NCBI RefSeq assembly: GCF_005765165.1
Contig: NZ_VCIW01000001.1
Coordinates: 434,001-498,000, forward strand
Source of the DNA: Paenibacillus antri
GTDB taxonomy: Bacteria > Bacillota > Bacilli > Paenibacillales > YIM-B00363
Direction of reading: 5' to 3'
DNA: 64,000 nt
Part shown: positions 48,436 to 57,916 of the stretch, in pieces
Layout: each line of letters opens with the position of its first letter
Position numbering within the stretch: position 1 is the stretch's first letter
Made by a program: the position numbers and the translations under genes
Notes under the pieces: model-generated
What the model saw: only the letters and a program-made list of their open reading frames with translations
What the model was told of the DNA's origin: nothing
The model's database searches: none

Positions 48436-50689
48436 ACCGGACGATCTCCTTCTCCATGCGCTCGACGATCCGGACGCTTTCGCTTCCCGCGCCGAACCGC
48501 TCCGCCAGCGTCCCCTTCAGCGCGGACAGCATGTCCGCGATCGAGTCGTCGCCACGGACTTTGGGGAGAACCTTCTCCATAACAACCCGTTCCAGCGCCT
48601 TCTCCTCGTCCAACCGAACGCTGTCCTCCAGCGCCTTATTCTGCAGCAGCTTACGAAGCATCTCCTGCATCGACCGGTAACCGAAGTGGAGGTGATGCTC
48701 TTTCATGATGCCGTACACCTTCCTCAGAAAATGAAACTCCCCCGCGACCCTCCCCTGCGTCTCCTCGTCGATCCGATCCCAGAATGAATCGAAGTCGACC
48801 TCGCTGAGCGTCATGACGAACGCGCGATCGAGCACCTTGTCTGAGATCGCATGCGTCGTCTCGTCCACGTTCACCGTCCCGATCACATACAAGTTCGGTG
48901 GGATCGTCACCGTCTTCGGAACTGCCTCCACGTCCTCGCGACTATGCAGCGGAATCTCCTTGCGCGACTCGACGCCGCTTAAGTAATCGCTGAGATAGTA
49001 CTCGACGCGAGCCAGATTCATCTCGTCCAACACGATGAAATGCGGCTTCTCCCGCTCCTGCTGCGCCTGCAATACGACGCGCAGAAACTCCGGCACGACG
49101 TATCGCTGCTCGAAGGAACTGTAGTAGCCGAACAAGGCGCTCGAATCCGTCCAATCCGGCCGTACCGGAATAATAGAGAGGTACGGATTAGCCGCTTCAT
49201 ACTCCAAGCCGTACACCGCATTCGCATATAAGCGAGCCAGCTGCGTTTTTCCCGTGCCCGAGATACCGCTCAGAATGACGAAGTGCTTATCGTCCAACGC
49301 CGTTAAATTCAAATGGAAGTCGCGCACAATGTCCAGGGAGAAGGTGAGGCCGCTGCTCACCACCGTATCGAGAATCGGCGGCAGCCGGAAGCTGGCCGTG
49401 TACGTCTCCGGGTCGCCTCCCTCGTCGCCTCCGTCTCCTGCGCCGGCAGGTTTCGGCGGTTGCGATCCCCCCTCCTCCGACGTCGGCAACTGCAGCTTCT
49501 CGCTCGCATGTGCAAACAGCAGCGCCGACGCAATGAGCCGCTTCTTCACCTCCGCGGCCGGCTCCGTGAATGCGGCCGCATCGTTATCGAACACGCCCGC
49601 GAGGTACGTATCGGCGTCTCGCACCTCAATGCCGTGCTGCCGCAGCAACGTCATACTTTCCTCAAGCACCTTGGCATTGTCTAGGCTATGCGTCGCGAAC
49701 GTTTTCCGAATCCACCATTCCTGGAGGCCCGGTCCTAGCAGATTGCGAATGTTCGTGTAGATATGGTTATGACCGTCCAGTTGGATCGCCAGCACTTCGT
49801 GCGGCGTCTGCTTCTCATGGTAACGGTAGTAGACGACGTACCCTTTCTCGATGAGCTGGTCCCCATCCTTCACCGTAAACGCCTGACGCGAAACGCCGGA
49901 TTGCACCTTCTCCGCGGCGGACAGCTGCAGCTGATACGGCTTCTGGAACAGCAAGATCTCTTGTTTCTCATGCTCTTCCTTAAACAGCTCGAGAATGCGG
50001 CCGGCGCGATCGCTCAATCCCTTCTCATCCGCTAAGTAACTCCGGATCGAGCTCAGCTGCGCGTACGCCTTGTCCAGCTCCTCGAAGAGACGCGACTCCG
50101 ACCATTCCTCTTTCAAAGGGTGAAGCTTCGCGAAATAAAACCACGGCCGCCTCCGCGGCTTAATACAGGACTTGATAAAGTCTTGTACCGCATCAAACTT
50201 CACGATCTCCCGTTCCGGCGCGTCTTGCCCGCTGCTGGAGGCCATTACAGTGGTGTCGGCGCCCAAGCCGCCGAGAATGTCCCCCAACCGATTCGTGCGC
50301 GACGCTTCCCACATCGGATAGAAGTTCGTCTCCACGTGGATCGACACCACTCTGCTCATTCCGTTGAATTCCAGCGTCAGCTCGTTGACCTGCGATTGGC
50401 CCACGGTGCGCATGATCTGAACGAAATACTTCCGGCCGATATTCGAATGCTTCTTCTTCAATGCGTCATGATACGTCGTCTGCAGCGTAGTTGCGTAAGT
50501 ATGGATATGTAAGGAGGGATCGTTCAGCCTTCTCAAGTAGCTCTCTACTAGTGGCTTCACCGTCGCCTCGACTTGCTCTAGTACTAGCTTACAGCGTTCG
50601 CTCGTTACATTCAGGTCGAACAACGTCTGGTAATGCGATAATTGCAGCATGCGTCGACTAGACTCCTCTCGTTCCTTCGCTAGACTCAT
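48410..50689 (-). CDS. McrB-like AAA+ NTPase
   Basis: A 759-residue protein. The N-terminal 430 residues are an unrecognised recognition region (a DUF3578-like domain is possible) with an acidic/glycine linker (PPKPAGAGDGGDEGGDPE). The AAA+ domain has Walker A GISGTGKTQLA near 473, Walker B FIVLDEMNLARVEYY near 550 and the McrB signature GTVNVDETTHAISDKVLDRA. It should drive DNA translocation for the McrC-like nuclease. The listed ATG at 50689 lies within the end of the upstream gene; an internal ATG at 50650 is possible. Confidence 0.9.
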   Translation of the reverse strand: MSLAKEREESSRRMLQLSHYQTLFDLNVTSERCKLVLEQVEATVKPLVESYLRRLNDPSLHIHTYATTLQTTYHDALKKKHSNIGRKYFVQIMRTVGQSQVNELTLEFNGMSRVVSIHVETNFYPMWEASRTNRLGDILGGLGADTTVMASSSGQDAPEREIVKFDAVQDFIKSCIKPRRRPWFYFAKLHPLKEEWSESRLFEELDKAYAQLSSIRSYLADEKGLSDRAGRILELFKEEHEKQEILLFQKPYQLQLSAAEKVQSGVSRQAFTVKDGDQLIEKGYVVYYRYHEKQTPHEVLAIQLDGHNHIYTNIRNLLGPGLQEWWIRKTFATHSLDNAKVLEESMTLLRQHGIEVRDADTYLAGVFDNDAAAFTEPAAEVKKRLIASALLFAHASEKLQLPTSEEGGSQPPKPAGAGDGGDEGGDPETYTASFRLPPILDTVVSSGLTFSLDIVRDFHLNLTALDDKHFVILSGISGTGKTQLARLYANAVYGLEYEAANPYLSIIPVRPDWTDSSALFGYYSSFEQRYVVPEFLRVVLQAQQEREKPHFIVLDEMNLARVEYYLSDYLSGVESRKEIPLHSREDVEAVPKTVTIPPNLYVIGTVNVDETTHAISDKVLDRAFVMTLSEVDFDSFWDRIDEETQGRVAGEFHFLRKVYGIMKEHHLHFGYRSMQEMLRKLLQNKALEDSVRLDEEKALERVVMEKVLPKVRGDDSIADMLSALKGTLAERFGAGSESVRIVERMEKEIVRYGAAQFWR

Positions 50690-51551
50690 TATACTGCAAG
50701 AGGCACCTGCGATCCCTGTAAAACTGCGTCAACCAATCCCGCTCCCCCGGCGTCCACACCGGTTCCGACAAAATCGCCTTCGCACACGCCTCCCAGCTGA
50801 GGAACGCGATCCGCTCCCCAAGGGCTCTATAAAACTCTATATCTTTCCCGCTCTCTTTCAACCTCGGAATATCCTCGGCTAGCATCTCCGGATATCTTCG
50901 GTATTCCAGCATCTTATAATAGTAGAGCCGACTGCCCGGGGCTTTCTGATATCTGTCCGGCGTCAGCATAACGAAGAAAAATCGCTCTACTTTATCTTCG
51001 ACGGACTGCAGCCCGATATCGATGCATCTCGCGATTTGATTCCGGTTCGTGCAATGCGTCGTATCGACGGAAATATCGGAAGTGAACTTCGCCTCGATGA
51101 AGAGACTCCGACCGCCGTATTCCGCCCAAGCGTCGAAATTCGTCGGCCCCTCCAGCCGATCTTTGCCCTGCGCGCTGTCCCGAACGTACTTCACCGGGTG
51201 GCGTTCCGCCTCCTCCCGCAGCGATCGCAGCACCGCTTCTGCGGGAGAGATCGCCTTTTCTAAAGCAAGCTCCGAAGGCAGTCCCGTCCACTCCGATTCC
51301 GGAAACGTCGAAGTCATTAGCCCTTCCCACGCCGACGGTCCGCAACGCCGCAGCGCCGCGAACGTCACCAACGTCATCGTTGGCTCGTCCTTATACGCTT
51401 GAAGCTCCTCCTTCAAGCCGTGCACGGCTTGCCCTTGCAGCGCTGTCGATGCCTTCGCGGCTTGCTGCAACAGCCTCTCGAAGTGGGCCGCTCTCGCTTC
51501 CTTATTCGCGGTGTACAAATCTAGCAATTCATCCCTCTTGAAAATGTGCAT
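50658..51551 (-). CDS. PD-(D/E)XK-like protein heading the McrBC-like operon
   Basis: A 297-residue protein. The core NFDAWAEYGGRSLFIEAKFTSD gives Asp140 and Glu153-Ala-Lys155, a full D-(E)xK nuclease motif, followed by helices and strands typical of the fold (FFFVMLTPDRYQ). Upstream is a helical 120-residue region. GGAGGG precedes the ATG. It overlaps the AAA gene by 32 bases, so it is part of the same system and adds a second nuclease-like subunit. A degenerate copy lies at 44700-44932. Confidence 0.75.
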   Translation of the reverse strand: MHIFKRDELLDLYTANKEARAAHFERLLQQAAKASTALQGQAVHGLKEELQAYKDEPTMTLVTFAALRRCGPSAWEGLMTSTFPESEWTGLPSELALEKAISPAEAVLRSLREEAERHPVKYVRDSAQGKDRLEGPTNFDAWAEYGGRSLFIEAKFTSDISVDTTHCTNRNQIARCIDIGLQSVEDKVERFFFVMLTPDRYQKAPGSRLYYYKMLEYRRYPEMLAEDIPRLKESGKDIEFYRALGERIAFLSWEACAKAILSEPVWTPGERDWLTQFYRDRRCLLQYNESSEGTRGV

Positions 51552-51587
51552 ACAACGCCCTCCTACATTGTCCTGCTCCCATAATAC

Positions 51588-51620
51588 AAAAAAGCTCCTG
51601 ACAGTAGACTGTCATGGAGC
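51588..51620 (-). terminator. Intrinsic terminator of sugar locus 3
   Basis: GCTCCTGACAG (from 51594) pairs with CTGTCATGGAGC (to 51620) with one bulge; on the minus strand TTTTTTG follows. It lies 14 bases after the lipoprotein gene. Confidence 0.8.
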
Positions 51621-51634
51621 ATGTGTTCGTCCGC

Positions 51635-53269
51635 TTATTTCGGCAAAGCGTCGTAAGCTTTCTGATAGATGGCAAGATACTGCTCCAAGCCTAAGCCGTC
51701 GAGCCCCTTCACGTAGGCGTCCCAATCCGTGTCGAGATTTCGGTTGCCGGTAACGAACAACGCCAGGTGCTCCTGGATGTAGTCGTTAATCGTCGTGCGC
51801 AGTCGATTGGACTCTTGCGCGTCCGCCGGATCCATGAAGATGTTCAGCGGGTACACCTCGGCCGGCTTATGCGGCTCGTATAACTGCGTCGCGAGGAACA
51901 AGCGCTTTTCGTATCCGTCGATCGAGAATTCGTCCTCCGGCGTGGCGAACGATTCGCGGAACTCGCTCGTGCGGACGGACGGGCCGAGCTGATCCCAAGA
52001 GACGTTCCAAGTCGTGACCGTGGAGAATTCCTTCACGTTCGTATATTTCGCCGGTCGCCCGTGGAAATCGATTTCGCCCGCCTCCGAAGGTCTCCAGTAA
52101 TCGCCTTCCGGACCGAAGACGGAGAAGATCGTCGCCTCCTCGGTCGCCATCAGGTCGGCCAGCTTGATCGCCGCGATGCGCTGCTCTTCGGTCGCCTTAT
52201 TCGTGATCGCGAATTGGCCTCTGCCGATCGACGGATAATAGGCGGCCAGCTGCGTGCCGTCCGGACCTTTGAGCGGCGGAACGACGTGATAATCGGCGTG
52301 GTTGTTGTCCTCGAGCAGCTGGACGCCCATCGCGACATGCCCGGCGGCGTAGGCGCCAAGGATCGGGGCATTCGCGTTGTTGGCGATCTGCTTCAACGCG
52401 TCCTCGTCCTGCGTGAAGGCGGCCGGATCGATCAACCCTTCCGCGTACAGCTTGTTCAGGTAGCGAAGCCCTTCGCGCCACTGCTCCTTGTTCGCCGCGA
52501 TATCGACCTTCCCGTTCTCGAGCGTGAAGTAATCCTCCGAATTGTTGTAGATGAAGGCGTTCATGAGGAAGCCGTCGATATTGCCGTGCCACGAATTTTG
52601 GAATCCGCTGAGCGGAATTTCGTCGGCCACCCCGTTGCCGTTCGGGTCTTTCTCCTTGAACGCCTTCAACACTTGATAAAACTCCTCCGTCGTCGTCGGC
52701 ATCGACATGCCGAGCGCCTCCAGCCAAGCGGCGTTGATCCACATTTTCTGAGAAAACATGCAGTGGTAGCATTCGTTCACTTGAGGCAGAGCGTAAATGT
52801 TGCCGTCCGGCGCCGTAATTTCGCTCGTGTATTCTTCGATCATATCCATGGTGTTCTTAATATTCGGACCGTACTGCTCGATCAAGTCGTTCAGCGGGAT
52901 CAATACGCCTTGCTGGCCGTATTTCAGCTGTTCCTCCTTCGTCAAGTCGCCGTGGATGAACACATCGGGATAATCGCCGCTGGCCAGCAGCAGCTGCTTC
53001 CGTTCGTTCGCGCCTTCGGAAGGCGCCAGCACCCACTGAATGTCGATCCCGACCGTCTCCTCCACATACTTGGTGAACAAGTTCGTGTCCATGTTTTCGA
53101 TCCGGACCAGCTGCGGAGCGAAGGCAGAGAAGGAGACGACGCCTTGCGTCCCTTCGCCTTGTCCGGCGCCTTCTCCCTCTCCGCCGCCGCCGTTCCCTCC
53201 GCCCATGCACCCGGCGATCAGCAGCAGAACCATCGCCGCGCAAATCGTTACCGTCCATCTTCTTTTCAT
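51635..53269 (-). CDS. Extracellular sugar-binding lipoprotein (LplA type), locus 3
   Basis: A 544-residue ABC binding lipoprotein. The signal MKRRWTVTICAAMVLLL ends in the lipobox IAGC; a Gly/Glu-rich linker follows. The calcium loop DPNGNGVADEIPL and the block NECYHCMFSQKMW are conserved. Of the starts GTG 53275, ATG 53272 and ATG 53269, the last has GGGAG at the best spacing (8 bases). It is the last gene of locus 3; unlike loci 1 and 2 no glycosidase follows, only the locus terminator. Confidence 0.93.
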   Translation of the reverse strand: MKRRWTVTICAAMVLLLIAGCMGGGNGGGGEGEGAGQGEGTQGVVSFSAFAPQLVRIENMDTNLFTKYVEETVGIDIQWVLAPSEGANERKQLLLASGDYPDVFIHGDLTKEEQLKYGQQGVLIPLNDLIEQYGPNIKNTMDMIEEYTSEITAPDGNIYALPQVNECYHCMFSQKMWINAAWLEALGMSMPTTTEEFYQVLKAFKEKDPNGNGVADEIPLSGFQNSWHGNIDGFLMNAFIYNNSEDYFTLENGKVDIAANKEQWREGLRYLNKLYAEGLIDPAAFTQDEDALKQIANNANAPILGAYAAGHVAMGVQLLEDNNHADYHVVPPLKGPDGTQLAAYYPSIGRGQFAITNKATEEQRIAAIKLADLMATEEATIFSVFGPEGDYWRPSEAGEIDFHGRPAKYTNVKEFSTVTTWNVSWDQLGPSVRTSEFRESFATPEDEFSIDGYEKRLFLATQLYEPHKPAEVYPLNIFMDPADAQESNRLRTTINDYIQEHLALFVTGNRNLDTDWDAYVKGLDGLGLEQYLAIYQKAYDALPK

Positions 53270-53299
53270 CATCACAACTCCCTTCGTATGTACCGCCTT

Positions 53300-54193
53300 C
53301 TACCCTTTGATCGAGCCGATCATGATGCCTTGTACGAAATATTTCTGGACGAACGGATAGATCGCCAAGATCGGCGCGCTCGCCACCACGATCAAGGAAA
53401 ACTTCAACAAATCCTTCAGCCCTTGCCGGGCCAGCATCTCGGATGCGTCCTTCATCGCCGTCGTGTCCACGGAATTGAGAATCAAAATGTTCCGAAGCAC
53501 GATCTGCAGCGGAAACAGGTCGGCTGACTTAAGGAAAATCAAGGCGTCGAAATACGAATTCCAATGCATGACCGCATACATGAGCACCAGCACGGCGATG
53601 ATCGGCTTGGAGAGCGGAACGACGACCCTCCAGATGAATCCGATATTGCTGCAGCCGTCGAGCTCCGCCGCTTCCGTAAGCTCTTCGGGGATCGTCGTGT
53701 GGAAGAACGTTCTCGCGATAATGACTTGCCATACCGCCAGCGCTTGCGGAAGGAGCATCGCCCAACGCGTATCGAGAATGCCCAGACTCTTAATTGTAAG
53801 ATAATACGGGATCAGCCCGCCTTCGAACAGCATCGTCGCCACGAGGATCATCATGATCGCCTGGCGTCCGTAGAAGTTCCGCTTGGATAACGGATAGGCC
53901 AGCATTATCGTTAGCGCGACATTCATCATCGTTCCGAAAAAGGTGTAAAACGCCGAGTTCATATACCCGACGATGACCTGATGATGCTCGAATACCGTCT
54001 TGTATCCGAGAAGCGTAGGTTCGACCGGCAGCAGCCACACCCTGCCCTCAATGACCGCTTGCGGCGCGCTGAAGGAGGCGCTGACGATATAGAGCAGCGG
54101 ATAGAACACCGCCAGTCCGATCAAGGCGAGAAAGGCGTATATGCCGTATAGAAATAAGCGATCTCCGAACGATTCTCTTATAGTTCCGCGCAA
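53300..54193 (-). CDS. ABC sugar permease, YtcP/LplC type, locus 3
   Basis: A 297-residue permease. The TTG at 54193 has AGGAGGGG 5 bases upstream; the longer frame to 54436 overlaps the partner gene and is not used. The EAA loop is EAAELDGCSNIGFIWRVVVPLSKP, and the C-terminus FVQKYFVQGIMIGSIKG marks the YtcP branch. Six membrane segments. It follows the LplB-type gene by 13 bases. Confidence 0.92.
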   Translation of the reverse strand: MRGTIRESFGDRLFLYGIYAFLALIGLAVFYPLLYIVSASFSAPQAVIEGRVWLLPVEPTLLGYKTVFEHHQVIVGYMNSAFYTFFGTMMNVALTIMLAYPLSKRNFYGRQAIMMILVATMLFEGGLIPYYLTIKSLGILDTRWAMLLPQALAVWQVIIARTFFHTTIPEELTEAAELDGCSNIGFIWRVVVPLSKPIIAVLVLMYAVMHWNSYFDALIFLKSADLFPLQIVLRNILILNSVDTTAMKDASEMLARQGLKDLLKFSLIVVASAPILAIYPFVQKYFVQGIMIGSIKG

Positions 54194-54206
54194 GTGTTCC
54201 CCTCCT

Positions 54207-55166
54207 CTACCATAGACTGCTGTCGGACACCTTGCGCGCCAACGCGTTGACCAAGACGAGCAGCAGCAGATTGACCACGGAATTGAACAGCCCCACGGCG
54301 GACGAGAAGCTGAAATTCGCGCCGAGCAGCCCGATCTTATAGACGAAGGTCGGAATGACCTCCGACGTGCTAAGGTTGAGCGGGTTTTGCATGAGGTAAA
54401 TTTTCTCGAAGCCGACGCGCATGAGCTGACCGACATTCAGAATGAGCAGGATGACGGCGGCGGGCAGCAGACCGGGAATGTCGATATGAATCATTTTCTG
54501 AAACCGCGACGCGCCGTCGACTCTGGCCGCTTCATACAGCTGCGGATTGACGCCGGCCAGCGCCGCCAAGTAGATGACCGCCCCGTATCCGGTCTGCTGC
54601 CATACCTCCGACCAGACGTAGATCGACTTGAAGTACCCGGGCTCTCCCATGAAGTTGATCTCCGGAAAGCCGAACCACGTAATGATATGGTTGACGAAGC
54701 CGAGCTTCGGAGACAAAAACAAGATGATCATGGAAACCATAACGACCGTCGAGATGAAGTAAGGGGCGAACGTCACCATCTGCACGCTCTTCTTGAACGC
54801 GCCGACCCGCAGCTCGTTCAGCGCCAGCGCAAGCAGGATCGGCGCCGGGAAGCCGACGCATAGGGCGTACAAGCTGATCCCGAGCGTATTCCACATCAGC
54901 TTCGAGAAATTCGGCGACGTAAAGAAGTCCTCGAAATGCTTGAAGCCCACCCAAGGGCTGCCCAAGATGCCTTGCACGACATTAAACTCTTTAAACGCGA
55001 TCAGCGCGCCGTACATCGGTACGTATTTGAAAATCGCGATGTACAGCAGCGGGAGAACAATGACGAAATACAAGTCCCAGTTTCGTTTCATTTTCTTCGC
55101 GGGCAGCCATTCCCTCCGCACCGACGGCCGCGGCTTCGGCCGAGGTGTTACCGCTTTCAGATTCAC
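54207..55166 (-). CDS. ABC sugar permease, LplB type, locus 3
   Basis: A 319-residue permease. The N-terminal 30 residues are basic and Pro-rich, then RNWDLYFVIVLPLLYIAIFKYVPMYG begins the membrane domain. The EAA loop is EAARVDGASRFQKMIHIDIP and the branch marker is TFVYKIGLLGANF. A GTG at 55166 with GGGGGGAT upstream is preferred to an ATG at 55184 that lacks a ribosome site. It is the first gene of the transporter unit. Confidence 0.9.
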   Translation of the reverse strand: MNLKAVTPRPKPRPSVRREWLPAKKMKRNWDLYFVIVLPLLYIAIFKYVPMYGALIAFKEFNVVQGILGSPWVGFKHFEDFFTSPNFSKLMWNTLGISLYALCVGFPAPILLALALNELRVGAFKKSVQMVTFAPYFISTVVMVSMIILFLSPKLGFVNHIITWFGFPEINFMGEPGYFKSIYVWSEVWQQTGYGAVIYLAALAGVNPQLYEAARVDGASRFQKMIHIDIPGLLPAAVILLILNVGQLMRVGFEKIYLMQNPLNLSTSEVIPTFVYKIGLLGANFSFSSAVGLFNSVVNLLLLVLVNALARKVSDSSLW

Positions 55167-55335
55167 GAATCTCGATCCCCCCATTCGGATGTTTGTTCGA
55201 CGGTCTTATCGTAAGCCGAGTCGGCGGGGAATCCAACTCTCACTATTCCGACACGGGTCGATTTTCCTCCCGTTCCAGGAAGCCTTGCGGGACGCGGGGT
55301 TCCGGGCGGGAGCGATCCATTTTCCAGTCGACAAT

Positions 55336-55361
55336 CAAAAATCCGGAGGTTTCCCTCCGGA
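55336..55361 (-). terminator. Intrinsic terminator after AraC-type regulator 3
   Basis: TCCGGAGG at 55342-55349 pairs perfectly with CCTCCGGA at 55354-55361; on the minus strand ATTTTTG follows. Confidence 0.8.
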
Positions 55362-55371
55362 CGGTTACGCC

Positions 55372-57597
55372 CTAACTCGATTCGCCATGTCTTCGGAAAT
55401 CTACAGGGGAAAAGCCGACGACCTTCTTGAACGCCCTTCGGAACGTCGTCGCATTCGGATACCCGACCTTATCCCCGACCTCCTGGATCGAATGCGACGC
55501 CTCCAGCAGCATCCGTTTGGCCTCCTCCACTCGCTTGCGGGTCAAGAAGTCGATGAAATTTTCGCCGAATTGTTCCTTAAACAGGTGACTTAAATATTTC
55601 GAATTGATCTCGAAACGATCGCTTAAATAATCGAGGGATAAATCCGGATTGGCGTAATGCTCCTCCACGTAGGTTCGAATTTCCTTCAGCAAGGCGCAAT
55701 GGCTCTTCTCTTCCCGCAACCGGAGCGTGTGCGCCCGGAAGTCGTGCAGGATGTCCGTCAGATCGGCCTCCATTCGAGCCCACGTGTCCAATCGCTTCGC
55801 GGCGTCCAACAAGCCGGGCAGCGCCTTCCCCTTCCACAGCTGGCCATACTCCTTCGGCAGCTGCGTAATTTGCAAATCCAAATAGTAAATGAAGTAATGG
55901 ACCAGGATCAGCAAGTCGTCCTTCGTCCGCAGACGGCTCCTGGCATCGGCAAAGAAGAGAGACAGCTTGTTCTCCCACTCCGGGTCGTCCAAGCGATAGG
56001 ACTCGGCGAAATCGTGAATGAGCGCGACGGCCTCCAAGGAATCCCCGCGATCCGTCGTTCGCCTCTCGAGGACGTCCGCATACGCAATCCACCGGTCACT
56101 GCCTAACACCGCTTTATATTGAAGCGCTTGGACGGCTTCCTTGTACGAGTGCGCCACCTCCGCCCAACCCGACTTTTCCAGCCCGAGCCCCGCCGTTACC
56201 GTAAACTTCAAGTTGTCGTTCACCCAGCGACACAGCCGGTCGAAGGCTTCCCTGCGATCCGCGTCCGGCCGGTCCGCGAACAAGATGCCTGCGAACCGAT
56301 CCTCCGAAATCCACTCCACCCACACGCGGGAAGGATCCGTCCCCATAATTTCCCTCGTCACGCTGTGGACAATAAACTTAAACAAATATCGGTCACGTTC
56401 CTTATACTTCTGGAACACCTCATCGTAGCGGTCGATCTCCGCGACGAAGACGGAAAGCCGCTCGCCGCCGGGATTCAGGCCATGCTTCTCCAGCTCTTGG
56501 TGCAGCCGGTCCGGATCGATGTCCCGACACCCGTTCAGGAGCTCGCCGAAGAAGCTCTTCTTCTTCAGCTCGGCCGTCTCCTCGATTTGTTTCTCGATAT
56601 GCTCCGACTTCGCGATATAACGGTCGATCGTGCTCTGCAGCACGAAAAACTCGTCGCTCCGCATATCGCCTAACGATTCCGTCTCCTTATGCAAATACGT
56701 GTCGATCTTCGCGATTAACTCCTTCAGCGGACGATAATTCCGCCGGGTCACGTACACGATCGACACAATGCCTAAGCCGAACACGAACAGCCCGACGACC
56801 ATCCAGACGTCGGACAACAGCGAAGTCGCCTGCAGGATCGTCCCGTCGACCATGCCGCTGTCGATCGTCCAGCCCGTATACCTGGAGGTCATGCTCGACA
56901 TCACGGGGCCGCGCTGCCCGCCGTCGTCCGCGCTGCCGAACAGCCGCTTCCCTTCTGCGTCGCGTACCGTCACGAAGACGTTCGTCGAGCCGGTAATGTC
57001 CTCCAGCATCCGCTCGAGCGCCGACGCGCGCACGTTCACGATGAAGCCCCCTTGGCCGCCGATGTTGAGCGGGTACGGGTAGACGAGACTGAGTACCTCT
57101 TTATCCTCTTGGAACGGGTAGTGCTTGTATTTCCTGAGGCCCGTCCACTTCGTAAGGCGGACTCCCTCTTTCAAGGCGCCGATAAACTCGCGGTCCTCCG
57201 ACTTGCGGATCGGATGAATCAAATTTCCGTTAAAGATCAATTCGTCTTCGAATCGCACGAGATCGATGGACTCGACCATCGGCAGCTGCTGCGTTAACAG
57301 CTTCAATTGCTTCGATACCCGGTAATGTAGCGCGACGTCGTGCAGATCGGTTTGATAGAAAAACTCCAAGTAGATCGGTTCGTTCATCAAATCGTTAACA
57401 ACCGTCGTGTCGATCGATTTCAACGAGACGTCGACGGTCTGCAGAATTTGCGAGGTGGATACCCGGTTCGCCGAGATCGCGTTCTTGCGCTGCTGTTCCG
57501 ACAGCATGTTGAAGAAGATGAAGAAAATAAAGGAGCATAAGATGAGGAAGATGGGGATGTATGACCAGATCATTCGGTGAAACCAAGAATTTTTCAT
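55372..57597 (-). CDS. AraC-family regulator with membrane Cache-like sensor, locus 3
   Basis: A 741-residue regulator. An N-terminal helix (MIWSYIPIFLILCSFIFFIFF) and a second near residue 265-287 (VWMVVGLFVFGLGIVSIVYV) flank the extracellular sensor. The C-terminal AraC unit reads SLDYLSDRFEINSKYLSHLF and SIQEVGDKVGYPNATTFRRA. CGGGAGGG precedes the ATG. It is placed directly before the locus 3 transporter genes. Unlike its two homologues I find no good cre box upstream. Confidence 0.92.
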   Translation of the reverse strand: MKNSWFHRMIWSYIPIFLILCSFIFFIFFNMLSEQQRKNAISANRVSTSQILQTVDVSLKSIDTTVVNDLMNEPIYLEFFYQTDLHDVALHYRVSKQLKLLTQQLPMVESIDLVRFEDELIFNGNLIHPIRKSEDREFIGALKEGVRLTKWTGLRKYKHYPFQEDKEVLSLVYPYPLNIGGQGGFIVNVRASALERMLEDITGSTNVFVTVRDAEGKRLFGSADDGGQRGPVMSSMTSRYTGWTIDSGMVDGTILQATSLLSDVWMVVGLFVFGLGIVSIVYVTRRNYRPLKELIAKIDTYLHKETESLGDMRSDEFFVLQSTIDRYIAKSEHIEKQIEETAELKKKSFFGELLNGCRDIDPDRLHQELEKHGLNPGGERLSVFVAEIDRYDEVFQKYKERDRYLFKFIVHSVTREIMGTDPSRVWVEWISEDRFAGILFADRPDADRREAFDRLCRWVNDNLKFTVTAGLGLEKSGWAEVAHSYKEAVQALQYKAVLGSDRWIAYADVLERRTTDRGDSLEAVALIHDFAESYRLDDPEWENKLSLFFADARSRLRTKDDLLILVHYFIYYLDLQITQLPKEYGQLWKGKALPGLLDAAKRLDTWARMEADLTDILHDFRAHTLRLREEKSHCALLKEIRTYVEEHYANPDLSLDYLSDRFEINSKYLSHLFKEQFGENFIDFLTRKRVEEAKRMLLEASHSIQEVGDKVGYPNATTFRRAFKKVVGFSPVDFRRHGESS

Positions 57598-57750
57598 TCC
57601 CTGCCCTCCCGAATCGATTATCTACCTCGGAAACGACTCATTGAAATGATATATTCACTAGTTTCGTTATAGAACTGGATTTTCCTTCCTGACCAAAGAC
57701 ATAATGAAGGCGATTTCATTCTACCCGCTGTAAAACTTGACCATGAAAAA

Positions 57751-57798
57751 AACTGCACCTCCAATGTTAGATGAGCGTCTAACCATCGGGGTGCAGTT
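57751..57798 (-). terminator. Long hairpin with minus-strand T-tract
   Basis: AACTGCACC at 57751-57759 pairs with GGTGCAGTT at 57790-57798, with an inner GTTAGA/TCTAAC stem; TTTTTTC follows on the minus strand. It lies 118 bases past the gene ending at 57917, the likely source of transcripts ended here. The gap 57598-57916 otherwise shows only the regulator promoter region. The repeat style also resembles insertion-sequence ends. Confidence 0.6.
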
Positions 57799-57916
57799 CA
57801 CTCTGACAGTAGCGGTCTATTACGATGCCTACTCGCAATCCGGTGAAGACTTCCAATGGGAGCATACCCGAAATCGGTCTGGAATGAACGCCCGTTTGGA
57901 AGGATGTGTCGGCCGC

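Noticed and set aside
57600-57670. cre-like box before regulator 3
   Set aside because: The best candidate there lacks the central pattern and matches at too few positions.
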